A DNA stretch of 64,000 bases from Pseudomonas sp. 14P_8.1_Bac3 (GCF_025466085.1 NZ_JANLOD010000026.1:1-64000); one strand, 5' to 3'. Shown: positions 24,331 to 34,613, counted from the stretch's first letter. The notes: generated by a model from the letters alone, not told the origin. A program made the numbers and translations.

Positions 24331-26916
24331 TCAGTCCATTGTCCCCAGGGCGTTGCTCTCAAAGACGCCGATCAATTCGTTGAAAGCGTCAGTCTCAAGC
24401 GGCCGGCTCAGGAAATAGCCTTGGCCTTCATCGCACGAGACCTCTCTCAACAGGTTCAGGTGATCGGCGGTTTCGACCCCCTCTGCTGTCACAGTGAGCG
24501 ATAGCGCCCGGCCCAAGCCTACGATCGCCTGAATGATGGCCTTGTCATCCTCGCTATCAACCAGCCGGGTCAAAAAGCTGCGGTCTATTTTCAGGCCGTC
24601 GAACGGAAAGGCGCGCAGGTAGCTCAGCGACGAATATCCCGTTCCGAAGTCGTCCATTGCTATTCGTACACCGAGGCGCTTGAGCGTGCGCATCACCTCC
24701 AGTGCGCCGCTGGCGTCCTCCAGCATCACGCTCTCGGTAATTTCCAGCTCAACCCGCGCGGGATTGATTCTGGAATCGAAAAGCGCTTTCTGAACGCGCT
24801 CGACCAGATTGCCGCGCTTGAATTCCGTCGGTGACAGGTTGACCGAGACGAACAGATTTTCCGGCCAGCGGGCGGCGCTGGTGAAGGCCGTTTCGAGCAC
24901 CCAGTTGCTCAAGGCCAGAATCAGCCCCGACTCTTCTGCTATCGGAATAAACGTGTCGGGGGCGATCAATCCACGCTCAGGGTGTTGCCACCGGACCAGC
25001 GCCTCGGCGCCCACCATCTGACCGTCAACGATCCGATAACGTGGCTGGAAATGCAGGCGCAGCTCGCCGTGTTTGATCGCAAACCGCAGATCGCTTTCAA
25101 GGCGGCGGCGCTCGATGATCCGCGCATTCATGTCGCCCGCATAAAAACGCCAGGTATTACGACCGGCCGCCTTGGCCTCGTACAGGGCAATATCTGCGTA
25201 ACGAAGCAGTTCGCTCGCTTCGCAGGCGTCATTCGGTGCCATTGCGATGCCGATACTGGCGCTGACGAACACTTCCTGTTCATCGATCGCTATCGGCCGT
25301 TCGACGGACTCGATCAGACGCCGACACAGCGTTTCCACTTCCTCCTGAGAACTGACGTCGGTGAGGATCAATACGAACTCGTCACCGCCGACCCTGGCAA
25401 CCAGATCACCGTGGCGCACGCAATCAGCCAGTCGACTCGACACTTCATTAAGCACCCGATCACCAGCGGCATGCCCGAGCAAATCATTGACCGGTTTGAA
25501 TCGATCCAGGTCCAGGCTGATCATGACCAGCGGTTGTTCCACCGTCGGCAACGCCTTGAGCTTGCCGTCAAGAAACTCTTGAAGTCGGGTCCTGTTGGGC
25601 AAACCCGTCAGCGCGTCGTGTTGCGAAAGAAACTCGATGCGTCGGCGGGCTTCGACTTCCTCGGTCACATCGGTGGCCGTGCCCCGGAACCCGCCGCCCA
25701 CCATTCCCCTGGCGGCAAGACGCGTGATGCGCTCCTGACCTTTTGCATCAACGTAGCGGCACTGAATGCTGATATCCGGGCGACGGCTCGGAATACTCAG
25801 CCACTGCGACAAGGTGCCCAGTTCGGTGCTCAGCAGGTCGTTGATCAAGGCCCCTATCCAGGCTTCTCTGGAGAGCCCCGTTACGCCTTCGAACCGTTCG
25901 GACAAATAGGTGAAACGCCAATCGTTGTCGATTTCCCACACCCAGTCCGAACTGGCTTCAACCACATCACGAAAGCGCGCTTCGCTGGTCGCCAGAGCAT
26001 TCTGGCTGCTCTGCAGTGACGCGTAGCTGGCATCCAGTGCCAGCGCCCCCGCAGTCGTGCGACGCAGAATGGCCCAGGTCATCAGGCACACCAGCAAAGC
26101 GGCGATGCCGATCAGCGGCAGCCCGACCCCCAACAACTGCAGCCCCGGCCGGGTCGGACTCCAATGCAGACTGCCCGCCGCGCCATCCTCGCCAAGCGGA
26201 TAGAGTGCCGTCGCGCCGAGTTCGTCAGGCGTGGCGACGTGCAAGCGGCTCACCCCGAAATCGTTGCCGATCATCGCCAGCTTTGTGCTGTTTAACATGT
26301 CGACGAAGATCAACACCGACGGTGCTCGGTCATCAAGCACCACCGTCGGATCAGTCCCCGGTGTGATGGCGGCAGCAGCGATCAGGGTGGGCACACCGGC
26401 GACGTTTATGAAGGCGGTAACCGGTATCTCCGTTTCCGCGCCTGCGCGAGCCTTGTCGAGGATTCCGACGATGGACTGTTTGAGCCAATCGGCGACTTCT
26501 ACAGCCTTCAGCTCGCCCTTGATCACTGAATAAACGGTGCGGTTGACGTCGTTGACGACGAATATGCCCTGGAAGCCAAAATCCGAATAAAGCGTCGGTC
26601 CGACGTTCTGGCGTACAAATGCCCAGTCTGAGTCCACTTCAGTATGCAGGTGTTTATAGGCATCGCCCCAGAACGCGTAGTCCTTGACGGTTGAGCGCAG
26701 GGATTTCTCCAGCGATTGCATCGCTTTTTTCGTATAGAACGCGCTTTCAACCTCTTCATTGCGATCCAGGTCATGAGCGAGGTAGATGAGTGAAAGGCCA
26801 GCCAGTAAAAACACGGCGGCCAGCAGACTCACGAACTTGAGGAGCGAGGCGCGTGCCAACAGCACGCTGGAGCGGTGGGAGGCGGAACGGGCGATTGAGT
26901 TCTGGTTATCGGGCAT
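24331..26916 (-). CDS. CHASE4-PAS-GGDEF-EAL cyclic-di-GMP protein
   Basis: 861 residues. Two transmembrane helices (about 24-47 and 260-284) enclose a periplasmic CHASE4-like sensor with DYAFWGDAYKHL. A PAS domain (about 310-420), a GGDEF domain (about 425-590) and an EAL domain (about 605-855) follow. The GGDEF at 510-514 is intact, with an intact I-site RHGD at 501-504. The EAL at 638-640 is intact, with DDFGTGYSSL further on. Both activities are thus possible, making it a dual cyclase/phosphodiesterase that responds to a periplasmic signal. It resembles MorA-type proteins in general layout only. Monocistronic. Confidence 0.92.
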   Translation of the reverse strand: MPDNQNSIARSASHRSSVLLARASLLKFVSLLAAVFLLAGLSLIYLAHDLDRNEEVESAFYTKKAMQSLEKSLRSTVKDYAFWGDAYKHLHTEVDSDWAFVRQNVGPTLYSDFGFQGIFVVNDVNRTVYSVIKGELKAVEVADWLKQSIVGILDKARAGAETEIPVTAFINVAGVPTLIAAAAITPGTDPTVVLDDRAPSVLIFVDMLNSTKLAMIGNDFGVSRLHVATPDELGATALYPLGEDGAAGSLHWSPTRPGLQLLGVGLPLIGIAALLVCLMTWAILRRTTAGALALDASYASLQSSQNALATSEARFRDVVEASSDWVWEIDNDWRFTYLSERFEGVTGLSREAWIGALINDLLSTELGTLSQWLSIPSRRPDISIQCRYVDAKGQERITRLAARGMVGGGFRGTATDVTEEVEARRRIEFLSQHDALTGLPNRTRLQEFLDGKLKALPTVEQPLVMISLDLDRFKPVNDLLGHAAGDRVLNEVSSRLADCVRHGDLVARVGGDEFVLILTDVSSQEEVETLCRRLIESVERPIAIDEQEVFVSASIGIAMAPNDACEASELLRYADIALYEAKAAGRNTWRFYAGDMNARIIERRRLESDLRFAIKHGELRLHFQPRYRIVDGQMVGAEALVRWQHPERGLIAPDTFIPIAEESGLILALSNWVLETAFTSAARWPENLFVSVNLSPTEFKRGNLVERVQKALFDSRINPARVELEITESVMLEDASGALEVMRTLKRLGVRIAMDDFGTGYSSLSYLRAFPFDGLKIDRSFLTRLVDSEDDKAIIQAIVGLGRALSLTVTAEGVETADHLNLLREVSCDEGQGYFLSRPLETDAFNELIGVFESNALGTMD

Positions 26917-27152
26917 AAGTTCCGCTGATCATTGTCGTAAGTCGATTGCATACCGGGTTATCGGCGGATGCGGCGGATCGATGAGAAACGACTCGATCAG
27001 CGGCGCATTGTCATTAAAGTCCATGTATCTGCACCTGGCTCGATCCGACAATCAATAAACTGCTGCATGCTTGATCCGACGGCACGTTCTGACGTTCACC
27101 TTCAGCGGATCAACGTTAGAATCATGCGTTCAGATATAAGGATGATCAACCC

Positions 27153-27647
27153 ATGTCCGTGCTCGAAACTTCCCTGCAAGACACCGCCGCCCCCGATGGC
27201 GTTTGCTACGGCTGCGGCGGCAGCAATCCTCACGGGCTGCACATCAAGAGCTACTGGCATGAGGACGGCGAGCATGTCATCGCCGAGCACGTGCCCGAGG
27301 CCAGATATTGTGGCTGGCCGGACCTGGTCTACGGCGGCTTGATCGCGATGCTGGTGGACTGCCATTCCAACTGGACGGCCATGGCCTGGCATTACCGGGC
27401 AGAAAACCGCGAAGTCGCCAGCCTGCCACGCATTAATTGCGTCACCGGCAACCTGGGCATCAAGTTCATCAAGCCGACGCCGATGGGCGTACCACTGACC
27501 CTGCGGGCGAGAGTGGAAGGTGATGTGGGTCGCAAGACCCGCGTGATCTGCGAGGTCTACGCGGGTGACCTGCTGACGGCGGTGGGAGATTCAGTTTTTG
27601 TGCGGGTGGACACCGAGCAATTGGCGGCGGTCGCGCACGGGCGGTAA
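27153..27647 (+). CDS. PaaI-type hotdog-fold thioesterase
   Basis: 164 residues. The start contains CYGCGGSNPHGLHIK, a Cys pair and an 'NPxGL' motif frequent in hotdog thioesterases. The hotdog core includes YGGLIAMLVDCHSNWTAMAW, where Asp at the helix start is the usual catalytic or water-orienting residue, and FIKPTPMGVPLTLRARV. It probably hydrolyses an acyl-CoA; the substrate is unknown. The ribosome site AAGGATG lies upstream of the ATG. A REPIN follows the gene. Confidence 0.87.
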   Translation: MSVLETSLQDTAAPDGVCYGCGGSNPHGLHIKSYWHEDGEHVIAEHVPEARYCGWPDLVYGGLIAMLVDCHSNWTAMAWHYRAENREVASLPRINCVTGNLGIKFIKPTPMGVPLTLRARVEGDVGRKTRVICEVYAGDLLTAVGDSVFVRVDTEQLAAVAHGR

Positions 27648-27670
27648 TGCCTGAAAGTAAGCATGCCCGG

Positions 27671-27768
27671 TAGGAGCCAGCTTGCTGGCGATGGACTCCA
27701 GGGCGCCGCGTTCATTCAGACAGAACGCGTGAGCGTGGACGACCATCGCCAGCAAGCCGGCGCCTACA
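27671..27768. repeat. REPIN: inverted pair of REP elements
   Basis: TAGGAGCCAGCTTGCTGGCG (from 27671) faces its inverse CCATCGCCAGCAAGCCGGCG (to 27768), with ~48 bp between. It lies between convergent genes. The same spacing and inner sequence recur at 32543, 50311 and, in part, 46866. Confidence 0.85.
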
Positions 27769-27777
27769 GATGTTGCG

Positions 27778-29979
27778 TTATTTCTGGGCTACCCAATTGG
27801 CCCGCGCCGTGTGCAGCTTTTTGTAGCTGTCGATCAGGCGCAAATGCCGGTCGAGCCCTTCCAGTTTCATGCTGGTTGGCGTCAAGCCATGGAAACGCAC
27901 GCTGCCCTCTACAGAACCGATCACTGCGTCCATCCGCTCGTTGCCAAACATCCGGCGGAAATTGGCCTCGTAATCTTTCAGTTCCAAGTCTTCGTCCAGC
28001 TTCATTTCCAGCACTACGTTGATGGCCTGGTAGAACAAGCCCCGTTCGACGGTGTTGTCGTTGTATTGCAGGAACATTTCCACCGCCTCTTTCGCCTCTT
28101 CGTATTGCTGCAGGGCGAGATAGATCAGCAGCTTCAACTCCAGGATCGTCAGCTGACCCCAGGCGGTATTGTCGTCAAACTCGATGCCGATCAAGGTGGT
28201 GATGTCGGTGTAGTCGTCCAGCTCGCTTTCCACCAGACGCTCAACCAGCCCCTGCAGTTCGCCGTCGTCCAGGCGATGTAGGTTCAGGATGTCTTCGCGG
28301 AAAAACAGCGCTTTGTTGGTGTTGTCCCAGATCAAATCGTCGACCGGATAAATTTCCGAATAGTCCGGGACCAGGATGCGGCAGGCCGTCGCGCCGATGT
28401 GCTCGTAGACCGCCATGTACACTTCCTTGCCCATGCCCTTGAGAATGCCGAACAAGGTCGCGGCTTCCTCGGCATTGGAGTTTTCGCCCTGGCCGGAGAA
28501 GTCCCACTCGACGAATTCGTAATCCGACTGGGCACTGAAGAAACGCCACGACACCACGCCACTGGAGTCGATGAAGTGTTCGACGAAGTTATTCGGCTCG
28601 GTCACCGCATGCCCTTCAAACGTCGGCTGTGGCAAGTCGTTGAGGCCTTCAAAGCTGCGGCCCTGGAGCAATTCAGTCAGGCTGCGCTCCAGCGCCACTT
28701 CCAGGCTCGGGTGCGCGCCGAACGAGGCGAACACACCGCCAGTACGCGGGTTCATCAAGGTGACGCACATCACCGGGAATTCACCCCCCAGCGATGCATC
28801 CTTCACCAACACCGGGAACCCCTGCTCTTCCAGCGCCTGAATCCCGGCGAGGATCCCGGGGTACTTCGCCAGCACGTCGGCCGGCACATCCGGCAGGGCA
28901 AATTCACCTTCGATGATTTCGCGTTTGACCGCCCGCTCGAAGATCTCCGACAGGCACTGCACCTGGGCTTCGGCGAGGGTATTACCGGCACTCATGCCAT
29001 TGCTCAGGAACAGGTTTTCAATCAGGTTCGACGGGAAATACACCACCTCGCCGTCGGACTGACGCACATAGGGCAGTGAGCAGATGCCGCGCTCTTCATT
29101 GCCCGAGTTGGTATCAATCAGATGGGAGCCACGCAGTTCGCCGTCGCGGTTGTAAATCTTCAGGCAGTACGCATCGAGGATTTCCGTCGGCAGCGCGTCT
29201 TTGCGGCCAGGCTTGAACCAGCGCTCATCCGGGTAATGCACGAACGCCGCGTTGGCGATGTCTTCGCCCCAGAACTGGTCGTTGTAGAAGAAGTTGCAGT
29301 TCAACCGTTCGATGAACTCGCCCAACGCCGACGCCAGTGCGCCTTCCTTGGTTGCACCTTTGCCGTTGGTAAAACACATCGGCGAATGCGCATCGCGGAT
29401 ATGCAGCGACCACACGTTGGGCACGATATTGCGCCACGAGGCGATTTCAATCTTCATGCCCAGGTCCGCCAGAATGGCCGACATGTTGGCAATGGTCTGC
29501 TCCAGTGGCAGGTCCTTGCCGGCGATATAAGTGTTCGCCTCGGAATGCGCGGCAGGCATCAACAACGCCTGGGCATCGGCGTCGAGGTTGTCCACTTCTT
29601 CGATCACAAACTCAGGCCCGGCTTGCACCACCTTTTTCACGGTGCAACGGTCGATTGAGCGCAGGATGCCCTGGCGGTCCTTGTCGGAGATGTCCGCCGG
29701 CAATTCGACCTGAATCTTGAAGATCTGGTTGTAGCGGTTTTCCGGGTCAACAATGTTGTTCTGTGACAGCCGGATGTTTTCGGTGGGGATATTGCGCGTC
29801 TGGCAGTACAACTTCACAAAATAAGCCGCACACAACGCCGATGACGCCAGGAAATAATCGAAAGGGCCAGGTGCAGAGCCGTCACCCTTGTAGCGGATAG
29901 GTTGATCGGCAACCACGGTGAAGTCATCGAACTTGGCTTCAAGTCGGAGGTTGTCGAGAAAATTAACCTTGATTTCCAT
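27778..29979 (-). CDS. ycaO: OsmC-YcaO fusion protein
   Basis: 733 residues. Residues 1 to ~140 are an OsmC-like domain with Cys residues in SSALCAAYFV and DRCTVKKVV, the positions of the peroxidatic pair. From ~150 to the end is a YcaO domain, close to E. coli YcaO: NTYIAGKDLPLEQTIA, IVPNVWSLHIRD, FTNGKGATKEGALASALGEFIERL. The C-terminus is helical. YcaO enzymes use ATP to activate backbone amides; E. coli YcaO affects methylthiolation of ribosomal protein S12. The fused OsmC domain suggests a thiol or peroxide link. It is downstream of metE but separated by a strong terminator. Confidence 0.9.
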   Translation of the reverse strand: MEIKVNFLDNLRLEAKFDDFTVVADQPIRYKGDGSAPGPFDYFLASSALCAAYFVKLYCQTRNIPTENIRLSQNNIVDPENRYNQIFKIQVELPADISDKDRQGILRSIDRCTVKKVVQAGPEFVIEEVDNLDADAQALLMPAAHSEANTYIAGKDLPLEQTIANMSAILADLGMKIEIASWRNIVPNVWSLHIRDAHSPMCFTNGKGATKEGALASALGEFIERLNCNFFYNDQFWGEDIANAAFVHYPDERWFKPGRKDALPTEILDAYCLKIYNRDGELRGSHLIDTNSGNEERGICSLPYVRQSDGEVVYFPSNLIENLFLSNGMSAGNTLAEAQVQCLSEIFERAVKREIIEGEFALPDVPADVLAKYPGILAGIQALEEQGFPVLVKDASLGGEFPVMCVTLMNPRTGGVFASFGAHPSLEVALERSLTELLQGRSFEGLNDLPQPTFEGHAVTEPNNFVEHFIDSSGVVSWRFFSAQSDYEFVEWDFSGQGENSNAEEAATLFGILKGMGKEVYMAVYEHIGATACRILVPDYSEIYPVDDLIWDNTNKALFFREDILNLHRLDDGELQGLVERLVESELDDYTDITTLIGIEFDDNTAWGQLTILELKLLIYLALQQYEEAKEAVEMFLQYNDNTVERGLFYQAINVVLEMKLDEDLELKDYEANFRRMFGNERMDAVIGSVEGSVRFHGLTPTSMKLEGLDRHLRLIDSYKKLHTARANWVAQK

Positions 29980-30094
29980 GCGGAGTTACCAGAATGACGA
30001 GTCAAAAATGAATTGGGCGCCATTATCCGGTTTTTCCATACAAGTAGTTAGCCTGTCGTGGGAAAGCCGCTGACGGGTGTCGGCTGAATGAAAA

Positions 30095-30123
30095 AACCGG
30101 AGCACCGTGAAGTGCTCCGGTTT
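30095..30123 (-). terminator. Rho-independent terminator of metE
   Basis: On the minus strand the stem ACCGGAGCAC and GTGCTCCGGT with a ~5-nt loop is followed directly by TTTTTT. It begins ~20 bp after the metE stop, so it ends metE transcription before the OsmC-YcaO gene. Confidence 0.88.
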
Positions 30124-30142
30124 GGAGTCAGGCCTTTGAGCG

Positions 30143-32431
30143 TCAGGCCAGTTCTTTACGCAATTGACGGGCCGCGTTGACCATGTGCACCAATGCCGCT
30201 TCGGTTTCCGGCCAGCCACGGGTTTTCAGGCCGCAGTCCGGGTTGACCCACAGGCGCTCGGCGGGAATTCGCTTGGCGGCTTTGCGCAACAAGTTGGCCA
30301 TTTCCGACGAATCCGGCACCCGTGGCGAGTGGATGTCGTACACGCCCGGACCGATGTCGTTCGGGTAGTCGAAAGCTTCGAAGGCATCGAGCAGTTCCAT
30401 GTCCGAGCGCGAGGTTTCTATGGTGATCACGTCGGCGTCCATGTCGGCGATGGACTTGATCACGTCGTTGAACTCGCTGTAGCACATGTGGGTATGGATC
30501 TGCGTTTCATCCCGCACACCGCTGGCGGTGAGACGGAACGCTTCCACCGCCCAGTCCAGGTATTCCTGCCAGTGCGCGCGCCGCAAGGGCAGACCTTCGC
30601 GGAACGCCGCCTCGTCGATCTGTACGATCTTGATGCCAGCGGTTTCCAGATCAACCACCTCGTCGCGCAGCGCCAGGGCCAGCTGTTGGGCCTGGACTTT
30701 GCGCGACACGTCTTCGCGCGGGAACGACCACATCAGCATGGTCACAGGCCCGGTCAACATGCCTTTCATGACTTTGTCGGTCAGGCCTTGAGCGTAGCGG
30801 ATCCACTCGACGGTCATGGCGCTCGGGCGGCTCAGGTCGCCGAAAATCACCGCGGGTTTTACGCAGCGCGAACCGTAGCTCTGGACCCAGCCAAAGCGGC
30901 TGAATACATAGCCATCGAGTTGCTCGGCGAAGTATTCGACCATGTCGTTACGCTCGGCTTCGCCGTGCACCAGCACGTCCAGGCCCAGGCTCTCCTGCAC
31001 TTGCACGGCGTGACGAATCTCGCTTTGCATTGCTTCGGTGTATTCGGCTTCGCTCAGTTTGCCCTGCCTGAAGGACTGGCGCGCGAGACGAATCGACGTG
31101 GTTTGCGGGAACGAACCGATGGTCGTGGTCGGAAACAAGGGCAGGTTCAGACCGATACGTTGCTTGGCCATACGCTGGGAAAACAGCGAATGACGCTGAC
31201 TGTCCTTCGCGGTGATCGCGGCAACACGCGCCTGCACGGCCGGCTTGTGAATGCGCGGCGAGGCGGCGCGGCTGGCCTGGACGGCGCGGCTTTGTGTCAG
31301 TGCTTCGAGTACGTCTGGCGCTTCCGGCTGATTGATCGCCTGGGCCAGCACCGCGACTTCTTCGCACTTCTGCACGGCGAAGGCCAGCCAGCTTTTCAGC
31401 TCGGCATCGAGCTTGTCTTCACGCCCGAGGTCGACCGGGCTGTGCAGCAACGAGCAGGATGGCGCGACCCACAGACGATCACCCAAACGCTCATTGGCGT
31501 GTTGCAGTGTGGCCAGGGCTTGTTCCAGATCGCAACGCCAGACGTTACGGCCGTTGACCACGCCCAGCGACAACACTTTATAAGCGGGCAGGCGATCGAG
31601 GATGGTCGGGTATTGCTCCGGCGCGCGGACCAGATCGATGTGCAGGCCGTCCACCGGCAGGTTGGCCGCCAGGCCCAGGTTTTCTTCCAGGCCGCCGAAG
31701 TAGGTGGCGACCAGTTTTTTCAGCGGGTCACGCTGGATCAGGTTGTAGGCCCGTTCGAAGGCGTTCTTCCACGCTTGCGGCAGATCGAGCACGAGTATTG
31801 GCTCGTCGATTTGTACCCACTCGACGCCCTGCTCCGCCAGGCGCTGGAAGATCTGGCCGTACAGTGGCAGCAGGCGATCCAGCAGCTCAAGCTTGTCGAA
31901 TTCGGCGCCCTTGGCCTTGCCCAGCCACAGATAGGTGAGCGGGCCGATGATCACCGGCTTGACGTTATGGCCCAGGGCGCGGGCTTCTTCGACTTCTTCG
32001 AACAACTGATCCCAGCCGAGCTGGAACTGTTGATCGGCGCTGAATTCCGGGACGAGGTAGTGATAGTTGGTGTCGAACCATTTGGTCATTTCCTGGGCGT
32101 GTGCACCACCGCAGCAACTGTCGCTGACACCACGCGCCATGCCGAACAGGGTTTGCAGTGAAGCCTTGCCGTCGTGCGGACGGAAACGCTCCGGGATCAC
32201 GCCGAACATCAGCGAGTGGCTCAGTACCTGGTCGTACCAGGCAAAGTCGCCCACCGGCAACAGCTCGATCCCGGCGTTCTTCTGCAATTCCCAGTGGGTC
32301 TTGCGCAGATCCCGGCCGACCGCACGCAGGCTCGCTTCGTCCAGTTCGCCCTTCCAGAACGCCTCTTGTGCTTTTTTCAGCTCGCGGTCGCGACCAATGC
32401 GCGGAAATCCAAGGGAATGGGCCAAAGCCAT
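30143..32431 (-). CDS. metE: Cobalamin-independent methionine synthase
   Basis: 762 residues from the ATG at 32431, giving the standard start [27 protein letters not shown]. It catalyses methyl transfer from 5-methyltetrahydropteroyl-triglutamate to homocysteine. The N-terminal domain and the catalytic C-terminal barrel are full length. The zinc site is represented by [15 protein letters not shown] and [12 protein letters not shown], and the start of the barrel by [17 protein letters not shown] lies 9 bp upstream. I saw no cobalamin riboswitch; no MetR gene is adjacent and no MetR site was clear in the 110 bp upstream. Confidence 0.97.
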   Translation of the reverse strand: MALAHSLGFPRIGRDRELKKAQEAFWKGELDEASLRAVGRDLRKTHWELQKNAGIELLPVGDFAWYDQVLSHSLMFGVIPERFRPHDGKASLQTLFGMARGVSDSCCGGAHAQEMTKWFDTNYHYLVPEFSADQQFQLGWDQLFEEVEEARALGHNVKPVIIGPLTYLWLGKAKGAEFDKLELLDRLLPLYGQIFQRLAEQGVEWVQIDEPILVLDLPQAWKNAFERAYNLIQRDPLKKLVATYFGGLEENLGLAANLPVDGLHIDLVRAPEQYPTILDRLPAYKVLSLGVVNGRNVWRCDLEQALATLQHANERLGDRLWVAPSCSLLHSPVDLGREDKLDAELKSWLAFAVQKCEEVAVLAQAINQPEAPDVLEALTQSRAVQASRAASPRIHKPAVQARVAAITAKDSQRHSLFSQRMAKQRIGLNLPLFPTTTIGSFPQTTSIRLARQSFRQGKLSEAEYTEAMQSEIRHAVQVQESLGLDVLVHGEAERNDMVEYFAEQLDGYVFSRFGWVQSYGSRCVKPAVIFGDLSRPSAMTVEWIRYAQGLTDKVMKGMLTGPVTMLMWSFPREDVSRKVQAQQLALALRDEVVDLETAGIKIVQIDEAAFREGLPLRRAHWQEYLDWAVEAFRLTASGVRDETQIHTHMCYSEFNDVIKSIADMDADVITIETSRSDMELLDAFEAFDYPNDIGPGVYDIHSPRVPDSSEMANLLRKAAKRIPAERLWVNPDCGLKTRGWPETEAALVHMVNAARQLRKELA

Positions 32432-32542
32432 GACAAAAAACTCCATGTGGTTGATGGGAGCCATTGTCGATAGTTAGCAGTGAGTGAGACAAACTCATTT
32501 TTATCGTGATGATCACAAGTTCCCTTCATGATCAACCAGCAC

Positions 32543-32645
32543 CTGTAGGAGCCAGCCTGCTGGCGATGGCCTCCAGAGCGCCGCGTGCATTCAGGCAGCA
32601 ACCGTCATCGTTGACGACCATCGCCAGCAAGTTGGCTCCTACAGG
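32543..32645. repeat. REPIN between metE and the MFS gene
   Basis: CTGTAGGAGCCAGCCTGCTGG at 32543 faces its inverse CCAGCAAGTTGGCTCCTACAG ending at 32645. The middle (CCGCG, CATTCAGG, TCATCGTTGACGACCA) matches that of the REPINs at 27671 and 50311. Confidence 0.85.
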
Positions 32646-32700
32646 GGGATTGTGTGTACCTGGTGACGAGGTCGGCCGGGCGGCCGCCTCGCCTGTCCGC

Positions 32701-34098
32701 TTAGAGGTCGGTGATTTCTTTGTGGCGCGGCACCAGAACTTTCATCACGCTCCACGCCACCAGGTAGGCCAGCGCGCAGATGGCGAACATGATCATGTAG
32801 CCGGTGTGAATGTCGTTGATCGATTTGTAGTAGTCGAACACCCAGCCGCCGATCTTGGTCATCACCACACCGCCCAAGCCACCCGCCAAGCCGCCGATAC
32901 CGACGACGGAAGCGATGGACTTCTGCGGGAACATGTCCGACACGGTGGTGAAAATGTTGCACGACCATGCCTGATGCGCCGACGCGCCCACGCCGATCAG
33001 TAACACCGGCACCCAGAAACTGATGTAGCCCAATGGCTGCGCCAGCAACACCAGCAGCGGGAAAAACGCGATCACCAGCATGGCTTTCATGCGGCCGTCG
33101 TATGGCGCATCACCACGGGCCATGAAGTAACTCGGGAACCAGCCGCCGCCGATGCTGCCGACCATGGTCATGCTGTACAGCACCGCCAGCGGCCACACGA
33201 TGGCCTGGCCTTTCATGCCGTATTGCGCCGACAGGTAGGTCGGCAGCCAGAACAGGAAGAACCACCAGACACCATCGGTCATGAATTTACCGAAGGCAAA
33301 TGCCCAGGTCTGGCGGTAGGTCAGCAATTTGAACCACGAAACTTTCTTCTCGGCGACACCCGGCTCCGGGGTGACGATCACCTGCGCATCGCTGCGGATG
33401 TATGCCAGTTCCTGCGCCGAAAGGCGCTTTTGCTTTTCCGGTTTTTCGTACAGCGCGATCCACACGGCGACCCAGACGAAGCCCAGCATGCCGATCACGA
33501 TGAACGCCGCTTCCCAGCCCCACAGGGCGGCAATCAGCGGTACGCAGATCGGCGCGAGGATGGCGCCGACGTTGGCCCCGGAGTTGAAGATACCGGTGGC
33601 GAACGAGCGTTCCTTCTTCGGGAAGTATTCGGCAGTGGCCTTGATCGCGATCGGAAAGTTACCCGCTTCGCCGATCGCCAGCACGGCGCGCGACAACATG
33701 AAACCGGCGATCGAAACCGGGATCACCGCCAGGCCGAGTGCGCTGGAAATCGAAGCGATCCCCTCGCCCATCGGCACGGAAAAGGCGTGCATCATCGCGC
33801 CGGTCGACCAGATACCGATGGCGAAGATGTACGCCTTCTTGGTGCCGATCTTGTCGACGAAGCGGCCGGCAAACAGCATGGAAATCGCGTACACGAACTG
33901 GAACACGGAGGCGATGTTGGCGTAGTCGCTGTTGCTCCAGCCAAATTGCGTCGACAGGTCCGGCGCCAACAGACTGAGGACCTGGCGGTCCAGGTAGTTG
34001 ACGGTGGTAGCAAAAAACAACAGCGCACAGATCGTCCAGCGGTACTTGCCGACCGCCTGGCCGACACGTTGCGGATTGATAGGCTCATTCAGATTCAT
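32701..34098 (-). CDS. MFS transporter, hexuronate/ExuT-like (ACS family)
   Basis: 465 residues with 12 transmembrane helices. It belongs to the anion:cation symporter family: YRWTICALLFFATTVNYLDRQVLSLLAPDL opens helix 1, and GEAGNFPIAIKATAEYFPKKERSFATGIFNSGANVGA is the characteristic helix 4-5 region. Close relatives carry galacturonate and glucuronate, so hexuronate or a related sugar acid is the likely substrate, imported with protons. It stands alone with a 515-bp upstream region that holds two candidate operators, suggesting GntR-type control. No uronate catabolic gene is nearby. Confidence 0.85.
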   Translation of the reverse strand: MNLNEPINPQRVGQAVGKYRWTICALLFFATTVNYLDRQVLSLLAPDLSTQFGWSNSDYANIASVFQFVYAISMLFAGRFVDKIGTKKAYIFAIGIWSTGAMMHAFSVPMGEGIASISSALGLAVIPVSIAGFMLSRAVLAIGEAGNFPIAIKATAEYFPKKERSFATGIFNSGANVGAILAPICVPLIAALWGWEAAFIVIGMLGFVWVAVWIALYEKPEKQKRLSAQELAYIRSDAQVIVTPEPGVAEKKVSWFKLLTYRQTWAFAFGKFMTDGVWWFFLFWLPTYLSAQYGMKGQAIVWPLAVLYSMTMVGSIGGGWFPSYFMARGDAPYDGRMKAMLVIAFFPLLVLLAQPLGYISFWVPVLLIGVGASAHQAWSCNIFTTVSDMFPQKSIASVVGIGGLAGGLGGVVMTKIGGWVFDYYKSINDIHTGYMIMFAICALAYLVAWSVMKVLVPRHKEITDL

Positions 34099-34367
34099 GG
34101 CATCACTTTATTATTGGATTAGGGTGATGATCTCTCGGTTTCAAACGAGATCACTGCTTACGCGAAAGCATTGCTTCGACTCGCGTCAAACGAGCAGCAC
34201 GTGCAAATCAAAGGCGGGCGGTGTTGCCAAGAGACTGGGGGATGACTGCGCGGTCGGGCGAGCAGTCAAGACCGGGCCATACGTAATGACCTTCGGGGAG
34301 GTGCGCAAGCGGATTGATTTCATGATGAGTGCCGGTTTTTGTTTTTAGGAGTGTTACATCGTATGTC

Positions 34368-34377
34368 GTCGTACAAC
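34368..34377. promoter_or_regulatory. Candidate operator half, GTCGTACAAC
   Basis: GTCGTACAAC matches the perfect palindrome GTCGTACGAC at 34546 in 9 of 10 positions. The GT..AC pattern is in keeping with sites of the FadR group of GntR regulators, which often control sugar-acid genes. No such regulator is in the window. Confidence 0.4.
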
Positions 34378-34545
34378 TGTATCTTTTATAGCGACAGCCT
34401 CCCCGGCTGTCAATCTGGAAAATCGCCGTTCGTCTCGGTGAATACCCATGCGCAAGCATTGCTGTGGGCCAAATAAAGCGGGCTATCGCACGCCCATGAC
34501 GGTTGGCTTCTGCAGAAAATCGGCAGTGTATTTGATATTTAGATA

Positions 34546-34555
34546 GTCGTACGAC
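34546..34555. promoter_or_regulatory. Candidate operator, perfect palindrome GTCGTACGAC
   Basis: A perfect 10-bp palindrome in an AT-rich stretch, 178 bp from the related site at 34368. The pair may allow looping upstream of the MFS gene. The role is inferred from symmetry and repetition only. Confidence 0.45.
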
Positions 34556-34613
34556 AACGCATGTCGCTCGCTAATGGAGATCGCCGGCCCTTATGGACCG
34601 GCTCGGACGGCGC

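Larger units (their letters stand above)
34099..34613. other. Long promoter region of the hexuronate-type carrier
   Basis: 515 bp with no supportable gene, between the end of the GlxA-type gene and the start of the MFS gene (both minus strand). It contains an inverted repeat TGATCTC and GAGATCA with a 12-nt gap (34128-34134 and 34147-34153), and two GTCGTAC-type sites listed separately. The length suggests complex regulation or a lost small gene. Confidence 0.5.

Noticed and set aside
24982..26019. 345-codon plus-strand frame inside the GGDEF-EAL gene
   Set aside because: It lies fully antisense to a gene with intact domains, and its product has no recognisable motif.
30164..32161. 665-codon plus-strand frame opposite metE
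   Set aside because: It is an artefact of GC-skewed third positions opposite a strongly conserved gene.
32432..32545. Cobalamin riboswitch or MetR site upstream of metE
   Set aside because: The leader is too short for a riboswitch and no TGAA, 5 nt, TTCA site is clear.
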